Origin: Advenella sp. S44
GTDB taxonomy: Bacteria > Pseudomonadota > Gammaproteobacteria > Burkholderiales > Burkholderiaceae_B
NCBI RefSeq assembly: GCF_002810445.1
Contig: NZ_NEXS01000009.1
Coordinates: 496,001 to 560,000, forward strand
Direction of reading: 5' to 3'
DNA length: 64,000 nt
The notes below the pieces were generated by a model, which did not search any database, had not been told where the DNA came from, and saw nothing but the letters and a program-made list of their open reading frames with translations. Shown here piece after piece: positions 57,984 to 64,000 of the stretch (its first letter is position 1; every line of letters begins with the position of its first letter). The position numbers and the translations under genes are program-made.

Positions 57984-58044
57984 TTGTACAGACCAATTAA
58001 ACTGGTCTGACCAAATTAGGCAGATTTACAGGTTGGTCTGATCA
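57984..58044. promoter_or_regulatory. Three FadR/GntR-type operators
   Basis: TGGTCTGACCA at 58003-58013 is a perfect palindrome. TGGTCTGATCA lies at 58034-58044 and, on the other strand, TGGTCTGTACA at 57995-57985. Centres are 18 and 31 bp apart. They lie 30-90 bp before the fuconate dehydratase start and match the GntR/FadR subfamily consensus. Confidence 0.72.
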
Positions 58045-58076
58045 GTTGAAAACATTATAGCGTTACAGGAGACACC

Positions 58077-59354
58077 ATGACAAAGATCACCCAAATGGAA
58101 GTGCTGGATATTCGCTTTCCCACATCAAGCTTTCTGGACGGGTCCGATGCCATGAATCCTGATCCGGATTATTCAGCCGCCTACGTCATCCTGCACACCG
58201 ATGTCCCCTCTCTGGCAGGTCACGGCTTGACCTTCACCATCGGCAGGGGCAATGAAATTTGCTGTCAATCCATTGAGGCGATGCGCCATCTGGTCATCGG
58301 CCTTGATATGGATAGCGTCAAATCGTCTCCCGCCGATATGTGGCGCACGCTCACGGGCGACAGCCAGTTGCGCTGGATCGGCCCCGACAAGGGCGCCATG
58401 CACCTGGCCACCGGTGCCGTGGTCAACGCCATCTGGGATCTATGGGCGAAGATGGAAGGCAAACCGGTATGGAAGCTGATTGCAGATATGAGTCCGGAAC
58501 AACTGCTCGATTGCATTGACTTGCGCTACCTGACCGACGCCATTGGTCGCGACGAAGCGTTGCAGTTGCTCCGCGATTGCGCTCAGGCAAAGGAAGAACG
58601 AGAAGCGTCGCTTCTGGCCGAAGGATACCCCTGCTATACGACATCAGCCGGCTGGCTGGGTTACAGCGATGAGAAGCTGGCTCGCCTGTGTCAGGAAGCA
58701 GTCGATCAGGGCTTCAATCACATCAAACTCAAAGTCGGACATAATCTGGAAGACGACAAGCGCCGTGTCCGAATTGCCCGGGACATCATCGGACCGCAAC
58801 GCAAGCTGATGATCGATGCCAATCAGGTTTGGGAAACCGATCAGGCCATTGAGTGGATTCGGCAATTGGCTTTTGCCAACCCCTGGTTTATCGAAGAACC
58901 TACCAGCCCCGACGATATCGAAGCGCATCGACAAATCCGGCAGGCTATTGCCCCCATACAGGTCGCCACAGGCGAAATGTGTCAAAACCGGATTATGTTC
59001 AAACAATTTATGAGCCGACAGGCGATTGACATTGTGCAGATTGACGCATGCCGCATGGGCGGGGTCAATGAAGTGCTCGCCGTACTGCTACTGGCTGCCA
59101 AGTTCAAGCTTGCTGTGTGCCCGCACGCAGGCGGCGTCGGATTGTGCGAGTACGTACAGCATTTTTCAATGATTGACTATCTGTGCTTTTCCGGAACACG
59201 CGAAGGCCGCGTCACCGAATACGTGGATCATCTGCATGAACACTTTATGGACCCCTGCGTCATCCGTAACGCAGCATATATGCCGCCTACTGCGCCCGGC
59301 TTCAGTATAGAGATGAAACCGCAATCTCGTCGACAGTACGCTTTTAAAGGCTGA
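58077..59354 (+). CDS. fucD: L-fuconate dehydratase
   Basis: A 425-aa enolase-superfamily enzyme converting L-fuconate to 2-keto-3-deoxy-L-fuconate. It has the long N-terminal insert typical of FucD (YPCYTTSAGWLGYSDEKL), the KxK base HIKLKVG (Lys217, Lys219), metal ligands Asp247 (IDANQ), Glu273/274 (FIEEPT) and Glu300 (GEMCQN), and His350 (CPHAGGVG). All catalytic positions look intact. An AGGAGACACC ribosome binding region precedes the ATG. First gene of a five-gene catabolic operon. Confidence 0.93.
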   Translation: MTKITQMEVLDIRFPTSSFLDGSDAMNPDPDYSAAYVILHTDVPSLAGHGLTFTIGRGNEICCQSIEAMRHLVIGLDMDSVKSSPADMWRTLTGDSQLRWIGPDKGAMHLATGAVVNAIWDLWAKMEGKPVWKLIADMSPEQLLDCIDLRYLTDAIGRDEALQLLRDCAQAKEEREASLLAEGYPCYTTSAGWLGYSDEKLARLCQEAVDQGFNHIKLKVGHNLEDDKRRVRIARDIIGPQRKLMIDANQVWETDQAIEWIRQLAFANPWFIEEPTSPDDIEAHRQIRQAIAPIQVATGEMCQNRIMFKQFMSRQAIDIVQIDACRMGGVNEVLAVLLLAAKFKLAVCPHAGGVGLCEYVQHFSMIDYLCFSGTREGRVTEYVDHLHEHFMDPCVIRNAAYMPPTAPGFSIEMKPQSRRQYAFKG

Positions 59355-59390
59355 TCTGCGTAAAGAAAAATCATTAAGGGGACAATTTTT

Positions 59391-60215
59391 ATGATTGATA
59401 CGCATGTTCACTTCTGGAATTACAACCGTGATGAATTTTCATGGATTGGCGAGCATCAGGTAGCACTCAAACAAAACCGCTTGCCAGGCGATATAGCCGC
59501 GCTCACTACGGCACGCGTCAGCGGACTCATTGCTGTACAGGCCAGAACCACGCTTGACGAAAATAACTTTCTGCTGCAGCTTGCAGAGCAATTTCCCATC
59601 ATCAAAGGCGTCATTGGCTGGTGGGATTTTGACGCGGGGATTGAACCGCAACTGCAAACGGCTAGCAACCATCCCCACATTAAAGGCTTTCGCCACCTGA
59701 TCCAGGACGAGCCGCAGCCTTCGCACTATCTAAACGAACACCCGGGTCTGCAACGCGGCGTCCGAGCAATGCAGCAGCACAATTACGTTTATGAAGTGCT
59801 CGCTCGTCAGATCGATCTGCCTGCTGTGGTCAGCTTCTGCACGCGTCATGACAAACATTGGCTTGTCATTGACCACCTGTGCAAACCTGATTTTACGTGT
59901 TCGTCAGCATTTGAATCGTGGCAGGGACATATGCGCAAGCTCGCTGCTTTACCTCACGTCACAGTCAAAATATCGGGGCTGGTGACGGAAGTCGGAGCCC
60001 ACGCCACCGCCGCCGATTTGCAGCCTTATGTGGACACTGTCTGGGCGCTGTTTGGCACGGAACGTCTCATGTGGGGCTCCGATTGGCCCGTGTCCTCGGC
60101 GAGCCATTCATACGAACAGCTACTTGACTATTGGAAAGAAAACACACGCCATATGCCGCTGGCAGAGGCCAAGCAGGTGCAACTGGCTACACCTGTAAAA
60201 ATATACCAACTGTAA
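59391..60215 (+). CDS. Amidohydrolase, probable L-fuconolactonase
   Basis: A 274-aa COG3618 hydrolase: IDTHVHFWNYNRDEFSWI at the start, IKGFRHLIQDEP in the middle, LVIDHLCKPDF and LMWGSDWPVSSA at the end. The same family and order are found for L-fucono-1,5-lactonase in bacterial L-fucose oxidation. Here it should hydrolyse the lactone produced by fucose dehydrogenase to L-fuconate for FucD. It lies 36 bp after fucD. It is related to, but distinct from, the two island hydrolases at 14-16 kb. Confidence 0.87.
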   Translation: MIDTHVHFWNYNRDEFSWIGEHQVALKQNRLPGDIAALTTARVSGLIAVQARTTLDENNFLLQLAEQFPIIKGVIGWWDFDAGIEPQLQTASNHPHIKGFRHLIQDEPQPSHYLNEHPGLQRGVRAMQQHNYVYEVLARQIDLPAVVSFCTRHDKHWLVIDHLCKPDFTCSSAFESWQGHMRKLAALPHVTVKISGLVTEVGAHATAADLQPYVDTVWALFGTERLMWGSDWPVSSASHSYEQLLDYWKENTRHMPLAEAKQVQLATPVKIYQL

Positions 60216-60233
60216 TTGAAGGATGAGAGACAA

Positions 60234-61010
60234 ATGGATTTGAATTTGAAAAACAAAGTCATTATCGTGACAGGTGGCGGGTCGGGCATTGGCCAGGCCA
60301 TCAGTCTGACGCTGGCAGAGGAAGGCGCTATTCCTGTCATTTTCACTCGCTCACCGTTGTCGCCGTCGCTGCAGGAAAAGCTGGCGGGATCAGCATCAGG
60401 ATATGGCTTGCAGCAACTGGATCTGATGGACGAGGCGGCGTGTCAGTCCGCCATCAGCGCGACCGCCGAACAATATGGGCGTATCGACGGCGTGGTCAAC
60501 AATGCCGGGGTCAACGACAATATTGCGCTTACGGCAAGCGTCGCGCAATTTCGTCAGTCGTTGGAAAAAAATCTGGTGCATTACTTTACGATTGTCCACC
60601 ATGCCCTGCCCTATTTGAAAAAAAGTCAGGGCAGTATTGTCAATATAGGCTCAAAAACAGCCATCACCGGCCAGGGTCAAACTAGTGGCTATTGCGCTGC
60701 CAACGGCGGACGACTCGCGCTGACACGGGAATGGGCCGTTGCGCTGCTAAACGATAAGATCCGGGTCAATGCCGTAATCCCTGCCGAGGTAATGACGCCA
60801 CTATACGAATCGTGGATCAGCAGTTTTGATAACCCGCAAGAAAAGCTGGCAGGTATCACTGCTCGCATTCCCCTTGAAAAGCGCATGACCACGCCACGCG
60901 AGATTGCCAACACCGTGGTATTTTTGCTGTCAGACCGATCATCGCATACGACAGGCGAATGTCTGTTCGTCGATGGCGGCTATACACATCTTGATCGTGC
61001 CATCGCCTGA
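60234..61010 (+). CDS. SDR dehydrogenase of fucose catabolism, catalytic Lys replaced
   Basis: A 258-aa short-chain dehydrogenase resembling L-fucose dehydrogenases (or 2-keto-3-deoxy-L-fuconate dehydrogenases) of Burkholderia-type pathways. The NAD loop TGGGSGIG (13-20), VNNAG (88-92) and Ser140 are present. The YxxxK motif reads Tyr153-Cys-Ala-Ala-Asn157 (codons tat tgc gct gcc aac), so the catalytic Lys is Asn. The rest (AVIPAEVMTPLYESW, GECLFVDGGYTHLDRA) is intact. The ATG at 60234 is preferred over an upstream in-frame TTG at 60216. Activity is doubtful unless this is a sequencing error. Confidence 0.87.
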   Translation: MDLNLKNKVIIVTGGGSGIGQAISLTLAEEGAIPVIFTRSPLSPSLQEKLAGSASGYGLQQLDLMDEAACQSAISATAEQYGRIDGVVNNAGVNDNIALTASVAQFRQSLEKNLVHYFTIVHHALPYLKKSQGSIVNIGSKTAITGQGQTSGYCAANGGRLALTREWAVALLNDKIRVNAVIPAEVMTPLYESWISSFDNPQEKLAGITARIPLEKRMTTPREIANTVVFLLSDRSSHTTGECLFVDGGYTHLDRAIA

Positions 61011-61023
61011 TGCGGGGAAATGC

Positions 61024-61368
61024 ATGAGACATCAGCGATATTGCCTGGCGCTGGATCTGGTAGACGATCCGGAAAAAATTCAAACCTATATAGCGCTGCA
61101 CACGAAAATCTGGCCAGAAGTCAAAGCCAGTATTTACGCTAGCGGCATCAATGATATGCAGATCTGGCACATCGGCACCCGTCTGTTCATGATCATGGAA
61201 GTTAACGACACATACAGCCCTGAATACGCGGCCGCTATCGCCGCGACCGAACCTAGGGTCAAGGAATGGGAAACCCTGATGTGGCAGTTTCAAATGCCAA
61301 CACCGTGGACGTCCGCTGGCGAAAAATGGGTTGCCATGGAAAAAATATTCGACCTGAAACGGCAATAA
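61024..61368 (+). CDS. L-fucose/L-rhamnose mutarotase family protein
   Basis: A 114-aa protein of the rhamnose mutarotase family (DUF718/COG3254): RYCLALDLVDDPEKI, IALHTKIWPEV with the conserved His26, INDMQIWHIGTRLFMIMEV and a C-terminal W-rich end. It interconverts alpha and beta sugar anomers; in this operon the sugar is probably L-fucose. The start at 61024 lies 13 bp after the SDR stop; the longer open frame overlaps the SDR gene. Confidence 0.9.
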   Translation: MRHQRYCLALDLVDDPEKIQTYIALHTKIWPEVKASIYASGINDMQIWHIGTRLFMIMEVNDTYSPEYAAAIAATEPRVKEWETLMWQFQMPTPWTSAGEKWVAMEKIFDLKRQ

Positions 61369-61451
61369 GACACGTCAAAAAATCACGCCTGCAATAACCA
61401 ACCAAACCATCCTATCGATAAAAAAAGTCAAGATCGACAACGGAGATATTC

Positions 61452-62684
61452 ATGAAACACGCCATCACCACCCCTCAGTACCGCACCGGCTTCATTCTGG
61501 TTACCACGCTTTTCTTTATGTGGGGTCTGTCCTATGGACTACTGGATGTGCTCAACAAACACTTCCAGGACGCCCTGCATATTTCCAAAGCGCAGTCGGG
61601 GCTGCTGCAGGCTGCATACTTTGGAGCCTATTTCATTATTGCTTTGCCCGCGGGGATGTTCATATCGAAAAAAGGATATAAGGCCGGCATCATTACGGGC
61701 CTCTCACTCTACGCGATCGGCGCATTGCTATTTGTGCCTGCATCCAGCGCCATGACGTTCCCCTTTTTCCTATTCGCACTGTTTGTGCTGGCTTGCGGTC
61801 TGGGGTTTCTGGAAACGGCAGCCAATCCCTATTCCTCAGCGCTGGGAGCACCGGAAACGGCAGAGACTCGATTGAATTTATCCCAGTCGTTCAACGGCTT
61901 TGGCCAGTTCTGCGGGCCGTTAATCGGCGGTCTGTTTTTCTTTGAAGGCGCCACTGGCCAACAGCCTGCCGCCCAGAACGGCGCGGTCACAACGACCTAT
62001 GTCGCCATTGCCGTTGTTGTCGTATTGCTGATCATACTGTTTGCACGCACCAGGCTACCCGATCTGCGCGATGCAGAAAGCGCGCTCGATGAAAAAAACG
62101 CATCCGCCAACCAGCGGTCTCTTGCCTCCCACCGGGAATTTATCGCAGGTGTGATTACTCAATTTTTTTATGTCGCGGCCCAAGTGGGGGTAGGCGCATT
62201 CTTTATTAACCTTACGCTGGAAACCTGGAGCGGTTTTGAAGCCAAAGATGCCTCCTATCTGCTCTCGATAGGCTTGCTGGCCTTTATGATCGGCCGCTTT
62301 GTCAGCACCGGAATCATGACACGCGTCCCGGCCTCTCGCCTGTTAGCTATCTACGGGTTGATCAATATCGTGCTTTGCGGCATTGTCATGACTGGCCTTC
62401 CAGGCGTGGCCAGTATCGCCGCCATTGGCATTTTCTTTTTCATGTCCATCATGTTCCCGACTATTTTCGCCATGGGCGTAAAAAATCTGGGCTCGAAAAC
62501 AAAAATTGGCAGCTCGTTCATGATTATGGCCATTGTGGGAGGCGCCGTGATGCCTTATTTCATGGGCAAAATTGCGGATGGGCATCACACTGCGCTGTCT
62601 TACGGCCTGCCACTGGTTTGCTTCATCATTGTGGCAGTTTACGCCGCACTGTATAACAGGCTTAGCATCAAAACTGGAAAGTGA
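61452..62684 (+). CDS. fucP: L-fucose:H+ symporter FucP-like permease
   Basis: A 410-aa MFS protein of the FucP (FHS) family with about 12 helices. Typical features are LFFMWGLSYGLLDVLNKHFQ, ISKAQSGLLQAAYFGAYF, GLGFLETAANPYSSALGAPETAETRLNLSQSFNGFG and IMFPTIFAMGVKNLGSKTKIGSSFMIMAIVGGAV. It imports L-fucose or a close relative for the upstream enzymes. CGGAG precedes the ATG. The stop is 44 bp before a 9-bp repeat array. Confidence 0.93.
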   Translation: MKHAITTPQYRTGFILVTTLFFMWGLSYGLLDVLNKHFQDALHISKAQSGLLQAAYFGAYFIIALPAGMFISKKGYKAGIITGLSLYAIGALLFVPASSAMTFPFFLFALFVLACGLGFLETAANPYSSALGAPETAETRLNLSQSFNGFGQFCGPLIGGLFFFEGATGQQPAAQNGAVTTTYVAIAVVVVLLIILFARTRLPDLRDAESALDEKNASANQRSLASHREFIAGVITQFFYVAAQVGVGAFFINLTLETWSGFEAKDASYLLSIGLLAFMIGRFVSTGIMTRVPASRLLAIYGLINIVLCGIVMTGLPGVASIAAIGIFFFMSIMFPTIFAMGVKNLGSKTKIGSSFMIMAIVGGAVMPYFMGKIADGHHTALSYGLPLVCFIIVAVYAALYNRLSIKTGK

Positions 62685-62728
62685 CAGGCTTGGCCCGCCC
62701 CATTCCAGGTGACCAGTGCAAGCTGGCC

Positions 62729-62926
62729 TGAGATGGCTGAGATGGCTGAGATGGCTGAGATGGCTGAGATGGCTGAGATGGCTGAGATGGCTGAGATGGC
62801 TGAGATGGCTGATATGCCTGATATGCCTGATATGCCTGATATGCCTGATATGCCTGATATGCCTGATATGCCTGATATGCCGGATGTGTCGGATGTGTCG
62901 GATGTGTCTGGCATGCCTCGTATGCT
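62729..62926. repeat. 198-bp array of 9-bp tandem repeats in blocks
   Basis: 22 consecutive 9-mers: nine TGAGATGGC (62729-62809), eight TGATATGCC (62810-62881), three GGATGTGTC (62882-62908), then TGGCATGCC and TCGTATGCT. Degenerate TATATGC/CATATGC units follow to about 62965. All blocks share the frame pattern nGAnATGnn, so they descend from one unit by stepwise homogenisation. Because the period is a multiple of three, several frames stay open by chance; no coding gene is called here. Confidence 0.95.
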
Positions 62927-63012
62927 TTAAGGCTTCAAGCTTTATATGCTGCATATGCTCTATATACAGCACGTTTCCGTCGCGGCCCTTAAAACGGGGT
63001 ACACAGCTACGT

Positions 63013-63327
63013 TTACGCCCGAATGTACGCCCACCCTTGTTGCTGCAACCGGACAAGTTCAACAATAGCGCCTTGCGCGAGCACCTGCAGCGGCGCTCTG
63101 TTTTGGCGATTGGCCCGATTCAGCGTGTTCGGGCATAACCAGGTGATGGCATCAAGTACCTCGTGCTGATCATCCAGCGCAGCAATCGCCGCCTGGGCAT
63201 TGAGCACAATTTTCACTTGCGCGCCTGGCTCATCCCGTAGCAGATTGCCGGCATTGCTCCGAGCTCGTTGCAATGCATCCGTGGTTGGTGCATGAAATAC
63301 CACTTTCAAAACAGCCTGTTCAGTCAT
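63013..63327 (-). CDS. DsrE-like family protein
   Basis: A 104-aa protein matching the small DsrE/DsrF-like fold: VLKVVFHAPTTDALQRARSNAGNLL, then VKIVLNAQAAIAALD, LCPNTLNRANRQN and VELVRLQQQGWAYIRA at the end. This subfamily is common in betaproteobacteria and its function is unknown; the sulfur-carrier role of true DsrE needs a Cys in the active position, which is not clearly conserved here. The start ATG at 63327 is used; TTG at 63342 is possible. Confidence 0.78.
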   Translation of the reverse strand: MTEQAVLKVVFHAPTTDALQRARSNAGNLLRDEPGAQVKIVLNAQAAIAALDDQHEVLDAITWLCPNTLNRANRQNRAPLQVLAQGAIVELVRLQQQGWAYIRA

Positions 63328-63678
63328 CACATTCACTTTCAAAAGTGACCATTATCGCATCGTTCAGTACCCCGTGAAAACACGGCCCGTTCGCGCCTCG
63401 CTCCTTGAATATGAGTGCCGGTATAGATATAGGTACAGGACAGGTACAGGTGCAGATTTAAAACCAAGTCAAGACCAAAAACGACCAGGACGTTTTCCTT
63501 TGCCGCGTTGTGCCCGCACAGCACCCCGGATCTGTCCCTATTGACTTCGCGGACCCCGTATAACGAGGACCGACATCTTCTTTGCATGGCGTATGCAATA
63601 AAAATGATGCGGATATTGATAATCATTATCATTAATGTTATATAATTCAGCCTTTCGAAATCAATGGAAGGCACGTTC
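63328..63678. other. Intergenic region upstream of the siderophore receptor
   Basis: 351 bp between divergently oriented genes. It contains a small AAAACG-ACCAGGA-CGTTTT hairpin (about 63479-63497) and the Fur box/promoter at 63613-63647. No coding sequence was recognised. Confidence 0.5.
63613..63647 (+). promoter_or_regulatory. Fur box with promoter
   Basis: GATATTGATAATCATTATC (63613-63631) matches 18 of 19 positions of the classical Fur box. A perfect TATAAT -10 lies at 63642-63647, with a TTGATA -35 inside the box (19-bp spacing). Iron repression of the receptor downstream is expected. Confidence 0.85.
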
Positions 63679-64000
63679 ATGAGAACCACTCAGCCTGTGA
63701 GGCTTGATCCCGCCAGCAAAACACTGTCGCCGATTTCGGCCTCACTCATGAACCGCCTTGTGGTCAATACGCTTGGCATGACTATGTTGGGATTGCCACT
63801 CGCGGCGTACGCCGATAGCAGCGTCGTACAGTTGACGCCTATCATGGCAACTGGTGCCGAGGACGGCCTTGCCGCGCCCTTCGCCGGCGGGCAGGTCGCT
63901 CGTGGCGGCGGTCTTGGCGTGCTGGGTTCGTCAGACGTCATGGATACGCCGTTTAGCACCACCAACTATACCTCACAATTTCTTGATGACCAGCAAGCCC
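63679..64000 (+). CDS. TonB-dependent siderophore receptor, N-terminal part
   Basis: Only the first 107 codons are in the window. After a long signal region (to about residue 45, ending PLAAYADS) the frame reads GGQVARGGGLGVLGSSDVMDTPFSTTNYTSQF and then LDDQQA at the edge. This is the start of the plug domain of FhuE/alcaligin-type siderophore receptors. The ATG at 63679 is chosen because GGAAGG stands seven bases upstream; an in-frame ATG at 63664 includes that site. A near-perfect Fur box 48 bp upstream supports iron-regulated expression. Confidence 0.88.
   Translation, partial: MRTTQPVRLDPASKTLSPISASLMNRLVVNTLGMTMLGLPLAAYADSSVVQLTPIMATGAEDGLAAPFAGGQVARGGGLGVLGSSDVMDTPFSTTNYTSQFLDDQQA

Noticed and set aside
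62729-62926. CRISPR array
   Set aside because: Units are contiguous 9-mers without spacers, and no cas genes are nearby.
62343-63138. Open frames on both strands running through the 9-bp repeat
   Set aside because: The period is a multiple of three, so frames without a stop in one unit remain open; the flanks are fucP antisense or unrelated sequence.

Overview
The window looks like chromosome of a Gram-negative betaproteobacterium, most likely Alcaligenaceae (Bordetella/Achromobacter/Advenella neighbourhood; Advenella is my best guess, not proven). The reasons are a BhuRSTUV-type haem operon, several Bug (Bordetella uptake gene) periplasmic receptors, a fused murE-murF in the division/cell-wall cluster, and rnpB placed just upstream of mraZ. 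Most of the window is ordinary core genome; the accessory parts are about 11.3-21.4 kb and 57-64 kb.

Layout. 0.15-6.3 kb (minus): haem uptake operon, outer-membrane receptor then hmuS-T-U-V, behind a promoter overlapped by a Fur-box-like site. 6.6-11.3 kb (minus): RraA-like protein, patatin-like lipoprotein, YnfA-like membrane protein, Cu/Zn superoxide dismutase, MFS transporter. 11.5-21.3 kb: a catabolic island carrying three Bug receptors, two COG3618/LigI-like amidohydrolases, a flavin reductase, a cupin, a SnoaL-like protein, an HpcH/HpaI aldolase and an IclR regulator. It is bounded on the right by a tRNA-Lys gene and on the left by a 69-bp, 88% identical copy of the end and terminator of that tRNA gene, beside the relic of an ssuD-like monooxygenase.

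21.5-34.1 kb: a degenerate GH31 glycosidase-like protein, an MnmC-like protein, suhB and mgtE (plus), secA, an M23 peptidase, a DciA-like protein and lpxC. 34.5-52.0 kb (minus): an almost continuous division and cell-wall cluster mraZ-rsmH-ftsL-ftsI-murEF-mraY-murD-ftsW-murG-murC-ddl-ftsQ-ftsA-ftsZ with overlapping or abutting genes down to ftsA. In front of mraZ are a sigma70-like promoter and 10-bp-phased MraZ boxes. RNase P RNA follows, then an Uup-type ABC-F protein, an O-methyltransferase, pyrC and a SWIB-domain protein.

57.2-62.7 kb: an L-fucose/L-fuconate catabolic locus. A divergent GntR/FadR-type regulator faces fuconate dehydratase, lactonase, SDR dehydrogenase, mutarotase and fucose permease, with three TGGTCTGACCA-like operators in the divergent promoter. 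The SDR appears to lack the catalytic lysine. The locus is followed by a 198-bp array of 9-bp repeats, a DsrE-like gene, a near-perfect Fur box, and the start of a TonB-dependent siderophore receptor cut by the window edge.

All calls come from reading the sequence and remembered family motifs; no searches were run.
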